Below are positions 45,152 to 53,852 of a stretch of 64,000 nt of DNA, piece by piece. Made by a program: the position numbers and the translations under genes. Position 1 is the stretch's first letter, and each line of letters opens with the position of its first letter. Origin of the DNA: Aquipseudomonas alcaligenes_A (lineage in GTDB: Bacteria; Pseudomonadota; Gammaproteobacteria; Pseudomonadales; Pseudomonadaceae); the NCBI GenBank assembly GCA_048595745.1, contig CP184361.1; one strand, written 5' to 3'. The notes under the pieces are model-generated. The model did not search any database and had not been told where the DNA came from. It worked only from the letters and a program-made list of their open reading frames with translations.

Positions 45152-45205
45152 TGATGCGGCCGGTGTCGAGAATGTGCGCCATTCACGAACACAGGAGATA
45201 GACAG

Positions 45206-47497
45206 ATGGCACTGGCACACAACCTCGGCTTCCCGCGCATCGGCCGCGACCGCGAACTGAAGAAGGCCCTTGAGGCCTACTGGAAGGGCGAGCTGGACGA
45301 GGCCGGCCTGCGCACCGTCGGCCGCGAGCTGCGCGCCGCGCACTGGCAGCTGCAGAAGGATGCCGGCATCGAGCTGCTGCCGGTCGGCGATTTCGCCTGG
45401 TACGACCAGGTGCTGACTCACTCGCTGATGTTCGGCGTGATTCCCGAGCGCTTTCACGCCCACGGCGGCCAGCCGACCCTGGATACCCTGTTCGGCATGG
45501 CGCGGGGCGTGAGCAAGAACACCTGCTGCGGTGGCGCGCATGCACAAGAGCTAACCAAGTGGTTCGACACCAACTACCACTACCTGGTACCCGAGTTCAC
45601 CGCCGACCAGCAGTTCGCCCTGAGCTGGGAACAGCTGTTCGAGGAAGTGGAGGAGGGCAAGGCGCTCGGTCACCCTCTCAAGCCGGTGCTGATCGGCCCG
45701 CTGACCTACCTGTGGCTGGGCAAGTGCAAGGGCCAGGCGTTCGACAAGCTCGACCTGCTCGAACGCCTGCTGCCGGTCTATGGCGAGATCCTCCAGCGCC
45801 TGGCCGCCCAGGGCATCGACTGGGTACAGATCGACGAGCCGATCCTCGCCCTCGACCTGCCGCAGGCCTGGAAGAACGCCTTTGAGCGCGGCTATAACCT
45901 GCTGCAGAAGGAGCCGGGCAAGAAGCTGATCGCCACCTACTTCGCCGGCCTGGAGGACAACCTCGGTCTGGCCGCCGGCCTGCCGGTGGACGGCTTGCAC
46001 ATCGACCTGGTGCGCGCGCCGGAACAGTTCCCGGCCATCCTTGATCGCCTGCCGGCCTACAAGGTGCTTTCGCTCGGCGTGGTCAACGGCCGCAATGTTT
46101 GGCGTACCGACCTGGACCAGGCCCTGGCCGTGCTGCGTGAGGCGCAGGAGCGGCTGGGCTCGCGCCTGTGGGTCGCGCCCAGTTGCTCGCTGCTGCACAG
46201 CCCGGTGGACCTGAGCCGCGAAGACAAGCTGGATGCCGAGCTGAAAAGCTGGCTGGCCTTTGCCGTGCAGAAGTGCGCCGAAGTCGCCCTGCTGGCCCGC
46301 GTACTGAACCAGCCGGATGCCCCCGAGGTCTCCCAGGCCCTGGCGCACAGCCGAGCCGTGCAAGCCAGCCGGACCGCCTCCTCGCGCATTCACAAGCCGG
46401 CCGTGCAGGCGCGCCTGGCGGCGATCACGGCGGCCGATAGCCAGCGCCAGTCGCCGTTCGCCGAGCGCATCGAGCAGCAGCGGGCGCGGCTGAACCTGCC
46501 GTTGTTCCCCACCACCACCATCGGCTCCTTCCCGCAGACTTCGGCCATCCGTCTGGCGCGCCAGTCCTTCAAGGCCGGCAAGCTGACGGCGGCCGAGTAC
46601 ACCGAGGCCATGCACGCCGAGATCCGCCATGCGGTGACCGTGCAGGAACAGCTGGGCCTGGACGTGCTGGTGCATGGCGAGGCGGAGCGCAACGACATGG
46701 TCGAGTACTTCGCCGAACAGCTGGACGGCTATGCCTTTACCCGCTTCGGCTGGGTGCAGAGCTACGGCTCGCGCTGCGTCAAGCCGGCGATCATCTACGG
46801 CGATCTGTCCCGTCCGCAGGCGATGACGGTGTCCTGGATCGAGTACGCGCAGCGCTGCACCGACAAGCTGATGAAGGGCATGCTGACCGGCCCGGTGACC
46901 ATGCTGATGTGGTCCTTCCCGCGTGACGACATCCCGCGCGAGCAGCAGGCGCGCCAGTTGGCCCTGGCCATCCGCGATGAGGTGGTGGACCTGGAGGCGG
47001 CCGGCATCCGCATCATCCAGATCGACGAGGCGGCGTTCCGCGAGGGCCTGCCGCTGCGCAAGGCGGGCTGGCAGCACTACCTGGATTGGGCTACCGAGGC
47101 CTTCCGCTTGTGTGCCTCGGGCGTGCGCGACGAGACGCAGATCCACACCCACATGTGCTACAGCGAGTTCAACGACGTGATCGAATCCATCGCCGCCATG
47201 GACGCCGACGTGATCACCATCGAGACCTCGCGCTCGGACATGGAGTTGCTGGAGGCCTTCGAGCGCTTCGACTACCCCAACGAGATCGGCCCAGGCGTGT
47301 ACGACATCCACTCGCCGCGCGTGCCGGACAGCAGCGAGATGGTGCGCCTGCTGAAAAAGGCCGCCCAGCGGGTGCCGGCCGAGCGCCTGTGGGTCAACCC
47401 GGACTGCGGCCTGAAGACCCGTGGCTGGGCGGAGACCGAAGCGGCGCTGGTCAACATGGTGGCCGCGGCACGGCAGCTGCGGGCGGAGCTGGCCTGA
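45206..47497 (+). CDS. metE: cobalamin-independent methionine synthase
   Basis: 763 residues, normal for MetE. N-terminal domain starts MALAHNLGFPRIG and has RGVSKNTCCGGAHAQELTKWFDTNYHY-like family segments; the C-terminal domain holds the zinc ligands (HTHMCYSEFND and NPDCGLKTR). It transfers the methyl of 5-methyl-THF-glutamate to homocysteine. Controlled by divergent MetR. Confidence 0.95.
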   Translation: MALAHNLGFPRIGRDRELKKALEAYWKGELDEAGLRTVGRELRAAHWQLQKDAGIELLPVGDFAWYDQVLTHSLMFGVIPERFHAHGGQPTLDTLFGMARGVSKNTCCGGAHAQELTKWFDTNYHYLVPEFTADQQFALSWEQLFEEVEEGKALGHPLKPVLIGPLTYLWLGKCKGQAFDKLDLLERLLPVYGEILQRLAAQGIDWVQIDEPILALDLPQAWKNAFERGYNLLQKEPGKKLIATYFAGLEDNLGLAAGLPVDGLHIDLVRAPEQFPAILDRLPAYKVLSLGVVNGRNVWRTDLDQALAVLREAQERLGSRLWVAPSCSLLHSPVDLSREDKLDAELKSWLAFAVQKCAEVALLARVLNQPDAPEVSQALAHSRAVQASRTASSRIHKPAVQARLAAITAADSQRQSPFAERIEQQRARLNLPLFPTTTIGSFPQTSAIRLARQSFKAGKLTAAEYTEAMHAEIRHAVTVQEQLGLDVLVHGEAERNDMVEYFAEQLDGYAFTRFGWVQSYGSRCVKPAIIYGDLSRPQAMTVSWIEYAQRCTDKLMKGMLTGPVTMLMWSFPRDDIPREQQARQLALAIRDEVVDLEAAGIRIIQIDEAAFREGLPLRKAGWQHYLDWATEAFRLCASGVRDETQIHTHMCYSEFNDVIESIAAMDADVITIETSRSDMELLEAFERFDYPNEIGPGVYDIHSPRVPDSSEMVRLLKKAAQRVPAERLWVNPDCGLKTRGWAETEAALVNMVAAARQLRAELA

Positions 47498-47510
47498 CCT
47501 GATTGCCACC

Positions 47511-47614
47511 ATCCCGGATTTTATCCGGGCTACGGTTGGCCTGACGGCTGCGCCAATCTTCCCCTCTCCCTCTGGGAGAGGGGCGGGGGTGAGGGTTTCC
47601 CAGGCGACTCGTGG
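47511..47614. repeat. 104-bp REP-like repeat, copy 1
   Basis: Contains the CCCGGATT...ATCCGGG hairpin and a CCCCTCTCCC...GGGAGAGGGG stem. It is about 90% identical to copy 2 at 47708-47811. Typical Pseudomonas REP/BIME-type intergenic sequence. Confidence 0.75.
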
Positions 47615-47707
47615 TTCCTCCCTCTCCCCAGCCCTCTCCCGTAAACGGGAGAGAGGGCGCTGGCGTAGCCCGGATGCAATCCGGGAGCGTGGCTCGGTTG
47701 TGCTGCC

Positions 47708-47811
47708 ATCCCGGATTTCATCCGGGCCACGGTTGGGCTGAAGGCTGCGCCGATCTTCCCCTCTCCCTCTGGGAGAGGGGCGGGGGTGAGGGTTTCCTGG
47801 GCGACTCGCGG
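47708..47811. repeat. 104-bp REP-like repeat, copy 2
   Basis: Second copy of the same unit, 197 bp further on. Between the copies is another AGCCCGGAT...ATCCGGG stem. The whole 47498-47857 gap is made of these repeats and holds no gene. Confidence 0.75.
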
Positions 47812-47857
47812 TATTTCCCTCACCCCAACCCCAACCCCTCTCCCGAGGGGAGAGGTG

Positions 47858-48550
47858 CTATACCGCCACCACGCTCAGCAGATAGCCGTCGAATTCCACG
47901 CAGCGGCCGTCCAGCTCGCTGCCGCGCGGCCAGTCGGCGTGCAGGTCGAGCAGCAGGCGCAGGCGGGCCTGTTCACCCTGCACCTCCAGCAGTTCCGCGT
48001 CGTGGAAGTAGAAGCGGGTCAGCACCAGCGGGTAGAGCGCCTTGAACAGGCTCTCCTTGAGCGAGAAGGTCAGGGTCACCCGTCGGGCGAAGGCCTCCGG
48101 GTCCAGCCCGGTGGCGCGTTGCAGTTCGGCCGGGGTGAGGATTTCGCCGGCCAGCCTGGCGGCGCGCTCGGTGCTCAGGTGCTTCTCCAGGTCGATGCCC
48201 AGGCCGCGCCAGTCGCGCGCCAGGGCGACCATGGCGGCGGCCCGGCCGGCGCCGTGGGTGATGGAGCCGACGGTGCCGGCGGGCCACAGCGGCACGCCGT
48301 CCTCGTCACGCCCCGGCACCAACGCCTGGCCACACAGCTGGTGCAGGGCTTCGCGGGCGCACAGGCGGCCGGCCAGGTATTCGGCCTGGCGCTTGGCCAC
48401 GCCGCGCACCGGTGGGATGCCGCTATCGGGGAAGTCCTCGGGCCTGAGCTGCGCCGCGTCGAAACGCGCGCTCACCAGCCGGATGGCGGGCAGCGGCAAC
48501 GGCGCGGGGGAGGGCAGCAGTTGGCAAAAAGGCGGGGTAGGCAGGCTCAT
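47858..48550 (-). CDS. 4'-phosphopantetheinyl transferase (EntD/PcpS-like)
   Basis: 230 residues from MSLPTPPF. EntD-type motifs: GRLCAREAL, VGSITHGAGRAAAMVAL, GLGIDLEKH (Mg2+ ligands) and LTFSLKESLFKAL. It transfers phosphopantetheine from CoA to carrier-protein serines; in P. aeruginosa the single PcpS serves both fatty acid and secondary metabolism. No carrier-protein gene is linked here. Confidence 0.9.
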   Translation of the reverse strand: MSLPTPPFCQLLPSPAPLPLPAIRLVSARFDAAQLRPEDFPDSGIPPVRGVAKRQAEYLAGRLCAREALHQLCGQALVPGRDEDGVPLWPAGTVGSITHGAGRAAAMVALARDWRGLGIDLEKHLSTERAARLAGEILTPAELQRATGLDPEAFARRVTLTFSLKESLFKALYPLVLTRFYFHDAELLEVQGEQARLRLLLDLHADWPRGSELDGRCVEFDGYLLSVVAV

Positions 48551-48599
48551 GCCCGGCATTCTGCCGTGGCTGGGGTGTGCAGGCCAGGCGTTTACATTT

Positions 48600-48768
48600 C
48601 TTTGCACAGCGACAACGAAGCACTACAGAGCAAACGCTTGTTTCTGGTCAGAATGGGACACGCGTTCCAAGTGAACGCTGGTGAGGTTGTAGCCGGAGCG
48701 GCGAATCGCCCATCCGGTTTTACTCTGCTGATACGAGTGCGGGAGTCCCCAGGGACTCCCGTTTTTTT
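48600..48768 (+). ncRNA. candidate small RNA with three hairpins
   Basis: No ORF, but three consecutive stems read on the plus strand: GCGTTC/GAACGC (48662-48678), CCGGA..GGC/GCC..TCCGG (48693-48717) and GGGAGTCC/GGACTCCC (48741-48760) followed by seven T. It lies between divergent-to-each-other transcripts where no plus-strand gene needs a terminator. The 5' end and promoter are uncertain (TTTACA at 48591 is a possible -35). Confidence 0.6.
48741..48768 (+). terminator. orphan terminator
   Basis: GGGAGTCCC-CA-GGGACTCCC stem and T7. No protein gene precedes it on the plus strand, which is the main reason to propose an sRNA. Confidence 0.85.
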
Positions 48769-48887
48769 GCCCGCGATTCCGAGTGCCCTGTCTGGGAAAT
48801 ACGCTCAAGAACGGGTGAGCGTTTTTTCTGCCAGCCAAGGCGCCGCGACGCCAGCAGAATCGAACAGATACTTCTCGGGACAGGGCA

Positions 48888-49664
48888 CTAGAACACCTCC
48901 TTGAACAGCGCCTGCATGTCGGCCCAGGAACGCTCGTCGGCTTCCTTCTGGTAGCCCAGGTCCAGGCCGTGGCCCTTGTGCGCATCGGCATCCGGGTTGC
49001 TGAAGCCGTGCTTGGCGCCGGGCAGCTCGACGAAGCGGTAGTCGGCGCCGGCCTGGTCCATCTCGGCCTTGAACGCGGCGATCTGCTCCGGGGTGATGAA
49101 GCTGTCGGCGGCGCCATGCTCGACCAGCACCCTGGCCTTGACGCTGCCGGGCGTGGCCGGCGTGGCGGTCACCAGGGCACCGTGGAAGCTCACCACGGCT
49201 GCCAGCGGCAGGCCCTGGCGGGCCATGTCCAGCACCACCTTGCCACCGAAGCAATAGCCGATGGCGGCCAGCCTGGCCGGGTCGGTCTGCGGCTGCGCCT
49301 TGAGCAGGTCAAGGCCGGCCTGGAAGCGTGCCTTGGGGATGGCGGGGTCGGCCAGGGCGGCATTCATGAAGGCCTTGGCGTCGTCCGGGTGCTGGGTGTT
49401 GCGGCCATCGCCGTACATGTCCACGGCCAGGGCGCTGTAGCCGAGGGCGGCGAGGTCGCGGGCGCGGCGTTTGGCGTAATCGTTCAGGCCCCACCACTCA
49501 TGCACCACGATCACGCCGGGGCGTGGGCCGCTGATGGCGTCGTCCCAGGCGTGATAGCCGACCAGGCGGGTGCCGTCGGCGGCGGTGTAGGGAATCTCAC
49601 GGGTCTGGATCTGCGCCTGGGCGGTGCCGGCAAGGCATAGCAGGGCGAGCAGCAGGTGACGCAT
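48888..49664 (-). CDS. secreted dienelactone hydrolase family protein
   Basis: 258 residues from MRHLLLALLC, with a signal peptide (AQAQ). DLH fold: GVIVVHEWWGLNDY, nucleophile Cys in GYCFGGK, acid in AADSFI and His in AKHGFSN. Most such exported DLH proteins have unknown substrates. Single gene. Confidence 0.88.
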   Translation of the reverse strand: MRHLLLALLCLAGTAQAQIQTREIPYTAADGTRLVGYHAWDDAISGPRPGVIVVHEWWGLNDYAKRRARDLAALGYSALAVDMYGDGRNTQHPDDAKAFMNAALADPAIPKARFQAGLDLLKAQPQTDPARLAAIGYCFGGKVVLDMARQGLPLAAVVSFHGALVTATPATPGSVKARVLVEHGAADSFITPEQIAAFKAEMDQAGADYRFVELPGAKHGFSNPDADAHKGHGLDLGYQKEADERSWADMQALFKEVF

Positions 49665-49718
49665 GGCAGGTCTCCTCGGGGCGGGCATCGGAACGGACAG
49701 AATAGCGTGAGGCGCCCG

Positions 49719-50357
49719 CTAGCGCGGGTTACCGGGCGGCGTGATGCCCATCGACACGTAGATGCTGGTGAACCTGTCCATGCCCATTTCCGCCGGTTTG
49801 ACCCATTCCACCGGCACATAGAGCAAGCCGCCACCCACCGGTACCGGCGCGGTGGGTACCAGGATGGCGTGGTAGGCGCGGCCGTCGATCTCGATTGGCT
49901 CGGGGTTGGGCAGCAGCGCCAGCACGGCGGTGCCGTCGCCGCCGAAGAAGCACCATACCGGGCGCATGGCGGCCAGGTCGGCGTTGTCTTTCTGGTCGAG
50001 CAGACCAACGAAGCGGTCGGCCAGGCCGTACAGGTTGCCGAGCAGCGGGATGCGCCGCAGGGTGCGGTCGAACAGCCGGCGCAGCGGCCCCTTGAGACCC
50101 AGCTGCACGGCCAGGCCGAGCGGATAGAGCGCCACCACCAGGGCCAGAGTGCCGAGCAGCCAGGCCAGCTCCGGGCTGCTGACGAAAGGCTGGCCGAGCC
50201 CGGCGAACAGCTTGCCGATGAAGCTGGTCGGGCCGATCAACTGGTTCAGCAGGCTCACCAGCCAGCCCAGCAGGGCCAGCGACAGCGCCAGTGGCAGCAG
50301 GGCGATCAGGCCGGCCAGCCAGGTGGCGAGCAGGGAGTGGAAGCTGCGTTTGAACAT
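49719..50357 (-). CDS. DUF502 membrane protein
   Basis: 212 residues with two transmembrane helices (about 10-30 and 62-85). DUF502 landmarks: FSSPELAWLLGTL-like segment, RRIPLLGNLYG, and a C-terminal beta-rich domain with YHAILVPTAPVPVGGGLLYVP. Function unknown, inner-membrane. Opposite strand to oprH. Confidence 0.85.
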   Translation of the reverse strand: MFKRSFHSLLATWLAGLIALLPLALSLALLGWLVSLLNQLIGPTSFIGKLFAGLGQPFVSSPELAWLLGTLALVVALYPLGLAVQLGLKGPLRRLFDRTLRRIPLLGNLYGLADRFVGLLDQKDNADLAAMRPVWCFFGGDGTAVLALLPNPEPIEIDGRAYHAILVPTAPVPVGGGLLYVPVEWVKPAEMGMDRFTSIYVSMGITPPGNPR

Positions 50358-50427
50358 GGGCGTAAAAGTCCTTGTGCGGGAGGCGTGCCAAGGCTAGAGC
50401 AAAAGCCCGGCGCGGCCATGCATTTTC

Positions 50428-50465
50428 GTTCAGCGTTGGTTCAGCAAGGGTTCAGGGGCGGTTCA
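50428..50465 (+). promoter_or_regulatory. PhoP box: four GTTCA repeats, 11-bp period
   Basis: GTTCA occurs at 50428, 50439, 50450 and 50461, exactly 11 bp apart. PhoP boxes are GTTTA-N5-GTTTA direct repeats, so this is a double site for two PhoP dimers upstream of oprH-phoP-phoQ and predicts strong autoregulation. Confidence 0.8.
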
Positions 50466-50525
50466 GGGCCGCGTTGGCAACATGGTTCCCGAGTTCAGCC
50501 ACTGTCCCAACGCGGAGAAAACATC

Positions 50526-51131
50526 ATGAAAACCACCCTGAACAAACTCGCCCTGGCCACCACCCTGACCTGCGCCGCCGTCGGCGCCAATGCCGCCGAT
50601 AACTTCGTCGGCCTGACCTGGGGCCAGACCGACAACAACATCCAGAAGTCCCATGCACTCAACCAGAGCCTGGACAACCCCAAGCTGGATAAAGTCATCA
50701 ACGGCAGCGGTACCTGGGGCGTGCGCGCCGGCCAGGTGGACCAGTACAGCCGCTATTACATGACCTACGAGAACGTCTCCGACAGCTACCAGGGCTACAA
50801 GCACCGCCAGCAGAACCTGCTAGGCAGCTACGACGTCTTCGTGCCGCTGGGCGACAACGGCACCAAGCTGTTCGGCGGCGCCACCCTCGGCCTGGTCAAG
50901 CTGGAGCAGGAATCCAGCGGCTTCAAGCGCGACAGCGACATCGGCTACGCGGCCGGCCTGCAGGCGGGTATTCTGCAGGATCTGAATCAGAACGCGTCGA
51001 TCGAAGCCGGTTACCGCTACCTGCGCACCAACGCCAGCACCGAGATGGCCCCGCACGGCGGCGACAAGGTCGGCTCGCTGGACCTGCACAGCAGCGGCCA
51101 GCTGTACCTCGGCGCCAGCTACAAGTTTTGA
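50526..51131 (+). CDS. oprH: outer-membrane protein OprH
   Basis: 201 residues from MKTTLNKLAL, with a signal peptide (NAA-DNF). Strong match in pattern to P. aeruginosa OprH: ADNFVGLTWGQTDNNIQKS, RQQNLLGSYD, KLFGGATLGLVKLEQ, SIEAGYRYLRTNASTEM and the aromatic C-terminus YLGASYKF. An 8-stranded barrel that binds LPS at Mg2+-depleted sites. First gene of the oprH-phoP-phoQ operon. Confidence 0.95.
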   Translation: MKTTLNKLALATTLTCAAVGANAADNFVGLTWGQTDNNIQKSHALNQSLDNPKLDKVINGSGTWGVRAGQVDQYSRYYMTYENVSDSYQGYKHRQQNLLGSYDVFVPLGDNGTKLFGGATLGLVKLEQESSGFKRDSDIGYAAGLQAGILQDLNQNASIEAGYRYLRTNASTEMAPHGGDKVGSLDLHSSGQLYLGASYKF

Positions 51132-51145
51132 CCTGCCAGGGAAAA

Positions 51146-51168
51146 GGCCGGGCGCACAGCCCGGCCTG
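51146..51168 (+). repeat. intercistronic hairpin oprH-phoP
   Basis: AGGCCGGGC-GCACA-GCCCGGCCT, a perfect 9-bp stem with no T-run. It could reduce readthrough into phoP or protect oprH mRNA, allowing more OprH than PhoP. Confidence 0.6.
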
Positions 51169-51186
51169 TCGTGAGGGAGAGCCAAC

Positions 51187-51864
51187 ATGAAGATTCTTGT
51201 GGTCGAGGACGAGGCGCTGCTGCGCCACCACCTGCACACCCGCCTGGGTGAGCGCGCATTCGTGGTCGATGCCGTCGCCGACGCCGAGGAGGCGCTGTAC
51301 CGCGCCCAGGAATTCAACCACGACATCGCCATCGTCGACCTTGGCCTGCCCGGCATGAGCGGTCTGGACCTGATCCGCCAGCTGCGCGGCCAGGGCCGCA
51401 GTCTGCCGATCCTGATCCTCACCGCCCGCGGCAACTGGCAGGACAAGGTCGAGGGTCTGGCCGCCGGCGCCGACGATTACCTGGTCAAGCCGTTCCAGTT
51501 CGAGGAGCTGGAAGCGCGCCTGCATGCGTTGCTGCGCCGTTCGGTCGGCCTGGTGCAGTCCAGCGTCGAGGCCGGCCCGCTCAAGCTCGACCTCAACCGC
51601 AAACAGGCGCTGGTAGCGGAGCAGCCGCTGGCGCTCACTGCCTTCGAGTACCGCATCCTCGAATACCTCATGCTGCACCCGCAGCAGGTGGTCTCCAAGG
51701 ACCGCCTGATGGAACAGCTGTACGAGGGCGACGACGAGCGCGACCCGAACGTCATCGAGGTGCTGGTCGGGCGCCTGCGCCGCAAGCTGGAAGGCGCCTG
51801 TGCGCTCAAGCCGATCGACACCGTTCGCGGCCAGGGCTACCTGTTTACCGAGCGCTGCCGATGA
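51187..51864 (+). CDS. phoP: response regulator PhoP
   Basis: 225 residues. Receiver with Asp8, phosphoacceptor Asp51 and Lys101, then an OmpR-type winged helix (LTAFEYRILEYLMLHPQQVVSKDRLMEQLY). It binds the GTTCA repeats upstream of oprH. It overlaps phoQ by ATGA. Confidence 0.95.
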   Translation: MKILVVEDEALLRHHLHTRLGERAFVVDAVADAEEALYRAQEFNHDIAIVDLGLPGMSGLDLIRQLRGQGRSLPILILTARGNWQDKVEGLAAGADDYLVKPFQFEELEARLHALLRRSVGLVQSSVEAGPLKLDLNRKQALVAEQPLALTAFEYRILEYLMLHPQQVVSKDRLMEQLYEGDDERDPNVIEVLVGRLRRKLEGACALKPIDTVRGQGYLFTERCR

Positions 51865-53192
51865 TCCGCTCGCTGCGTGTGCGTCTGATGCTCGGTGCCG
51901 CCGCCCTGGCGGTGCTGTTCATGGCGGCCCTGCTGCCGCTGGTGCAGGGCGCGTTCCGCAACGCCCTGGAGAACGTCATCGAGCAGCGCCTGGCGGCCGA
52001 TGCCGCCACCCTGATCTCATCTGCGCGCATCGACGGCGGTCGCCTGAGCATGCCGGCGCGCCTGCCGGATGAAGAATTCAACCTGCTCGAATCACGCCTG
52101 CTCGGCTTCATCTACGACCGCGAAGGCCGCGAGCTGTGGCGCTCGCCCTCCACGGCCGACGAGCAGATCGACTACCGCCCGCGCTACGACGGCGAGGGCC
52201 ACGACTTCGTGCGCCAGCGCGATGCGCGCGGCGAGGAGTTCTTCGTCTACGACCTGGAAGTCGACCTGCTGCGCGGTGAAACCGCCGCCTACAGCATCGT
52301 CACCATGCAGCCGGCCAGCGAATACCAGGCCATGCTCGACAGCCTCGGCCGCCAGTTGCGCCTGTGGCTGGGCGGCGCGCTGCTGGTGCTGCTCGGCCTG
52401 CTCTGGCTGGGCCTGACCTGGGGCTTCGGCACCCTGCGTGGGCTGAGCCGCGAGCTGGACGAAGTGGAGGGCGGCAACCGCGAGCACCTGAGCCGCGAAC
52501 ACCCCAGCGAGCTGCTGCGCCTGACCGACTCGCTGAACCGCCTGCTCGACGGCGAGCGACGCCAGCGCGAACGCTACCGCGACTCGCTCGGCGACCTCGC
52601 GCACAGCCTGAAAACCCCGCTGGCGGTGCTGCAGGGCGTGGCCGAAGGGCTGCGCGAGCGCGAGCCGGCGCAGGTGCTGCAGACCCAGGTGGAGCGCATG
52701 AGCCAGCAGGTGGACTACCAGCTGCAGCGCGCCAGCCTGCGCAAGAGCGGCCTGGTGCGCCACCGCGAACCGCTCGCGCAGGTGCTCGATACCCTGTGCG
52801 GCGCGCTGGACAAGGTCTACCGCGACAAGCGCGTGCAGGTGCAGCGTGATTTCCCCACCGAGCTGCGCATACCGATGGAGCGCGGCGCGCTGTTCGAGCT
52901 GCTCGGCAACCTGCTGGAGAACGCCTACCGCCTGTGTCTGGGGCAGATTCGCGTCAGTGCGCGGATCGGCGTTGACGGCTGCGAGCTGGTGGTCGAAGAC
53001 GATGGTCCCGGCATACCCGCCGACCAGCGTGCGCGCATCCTTAAGCGTGGCGAGCGCCTGGATAGCCAGCACCCGGGGCAGGGTATCGGTACCGCCGTGG
53101 TGGTGGACATCCTAGACAGCTACGACGGCCAGCTGCAGCTGGAAGACTCCAGCCTGGGCGGCGCCTGCTTCAGGATGCGCCTGCCGGGCTGA
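51861..53192 (+). CDS. phoQ: sensor kinase PhoQ
   Basis: 443 residues. Two transmembrane helices (about 10-32 and 165-185) flank a periplasmic domain with an acidic patch; HAMP region; HisKA with HSLKTPLAVLQ; ATPase with LLGNLLENA (N), DDGPGIP (G1) and GQGIG (G2). Senses low Mg2+ and cationic peptides. Last gene before the integron array. Confidence 0.94.
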   Translation: MIRSLRVRLMLGAAALAVLFMAALLPLVQGAFRNALENVIEQRLAADAATLISSARIDGGRLSMPARLPDEEFNLLESRLLGFIYDREGRELWRSPSTADEQIDYRPRYDGEGHDFVRQRDARGEEFFVYDLEVDLLRGETAAYSIVTMQPASEYQAMLDSLGRQLRLWLGGALLVLLGLLWLGLTWGFGTLRGLSRELDEVEGGNREHLSREHPSELLRLTDSLNRLLDGERRQRERYRDSLGDLAHSLKTPLAVLQGVAEGLREREPAQVLQTQVERMSQQVDYQLQRASLRKSGLVRHREPLAQVLDTLCGALDKVYRDKRVQVQRDFPTELRIPMERGALFELLGNLLENAYRLCLGQIRVSARIGVDGCELVVEDDGPGIPADQRARILKRGERLDSQHPGQGIGTAVVVDILDSYDGQLQLEDSSLGGACFRMRLPG

Positions 53193-53254
53193 GCTGTAGC
53201 GCGTCAGCCAGGGGCGAGCCTCGCGCCTCGGTTGCCAGAGCCGCGCGCAGCTCC

Positions 53255-53377
53255 TCAGCCGCTGACCGGGCGTTCCAACCGTTCGAAGCCTTGGCGGATG
53301 GCGTCCCGGCTTGCGGCGGATAGCTGCTTGCCCGAGGCTTCGATCTGCTCCTGGCAGTTGCGCAGGATGACAAGTTA
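53255..53377 (-). pseudogene. remnant of a truncated gene next to the array
   Basis: Minus-strand codons read LRNCQEQIEASGKQLSAASRDAIRQ... to a stop at 53255, but the frame has no start and ends at a GTTAG (about 53376). It looks like the C-terminal tail of a gene cut by the array's insertion. Family not recognised. The rest of 53193-53477 shows nothing else convincing apart from a 13-codon ORF after AGGAGGG at 53432. Confidence 0.4.
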
Positions 53378-53477
53378 GCGATCCCGACGATGAAATATCC
53401 AATTCACAACAATGCACTCAGGAGGGCCACTGTGAACATCAGTGAACTGCGCATGAAATCTCCTGGTGTCTGACGGT

Positions 53478-53548
53478 TAAACACCTGGGCGAACCAAAGC
53501 GCAGCTTTTGGGTGCCCAGCCTAAGCAGTGAGCGGAGGCGAAGGTTAC
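53478..53548 (-). repeat. degenerate attC site
   Basis: CCAAAGCGCAGCTTTTGG-type centre and GTTAC core resemble the intact sites but the arms have diverged. Probably a dead attC of the distal remnant. Confidence 0.5.
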
Positions 53549-53673
53549 TCCTGTATGGAGAAGTGTTTCTTAGCGAGTTCCTTGGCTAGCTGCAAACCTT
53601 CGTCTGTCAAATAAACGGACTCTGATCTGCTTCTGGGATTGGTGATATAGCCTTTGTCAAACAGGTCATTCAT
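53545..53673 (-). pseudogene. DUF6429 cassette gene, 5' truncated
   Basis: 42 residues from an internal ATG: MNDLFDKGYITNPRSRSES, then VYLTDEGLQLAKELAKKHF. This is the C-terminal half of a DUF6429-type protein, a family common in integron cassettes; the matching codons run a little further upstream to a stop. The N-terminal half is missing. Confidence 0.6.
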
Positions 53674-53845
53674 GACGCTGAAATCAATCCTCGGGATCGT
53701 TTGAACGCTTGGCCCCCGCTGCGCGAACTACAGAATGGCCCGGGCATCTGCCCACGCAAGGCCGGATATGCGATTGCAACCGCGCTGACGACAGGATCGA
53801 AAAAAGCTTTCCTCACTGCTTGTGGGAAGAGTCCATATGCCATTT

Positions 53846-53850
53846 GTTAG
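53846..53850 (-). repeat. attC core without a matching partner
   Basis: GTTAG abuts the stop of the next gene, as in the intact sites, but no arm or second core follows within 120 bp, so this attC seems deleted. Confidence 0.5.
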
Positions 53851-53852
53851 CA

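Noticed and set aside
45095..45205. Cobalamin riboswitch before metE
   Set aside because: Only 111 bp are available and no B12-box or stem pattern is visible; a MetR site is present instead.
45551..47512. 653-codon frame opposite metE
   Set aside because: Shadow of metE.
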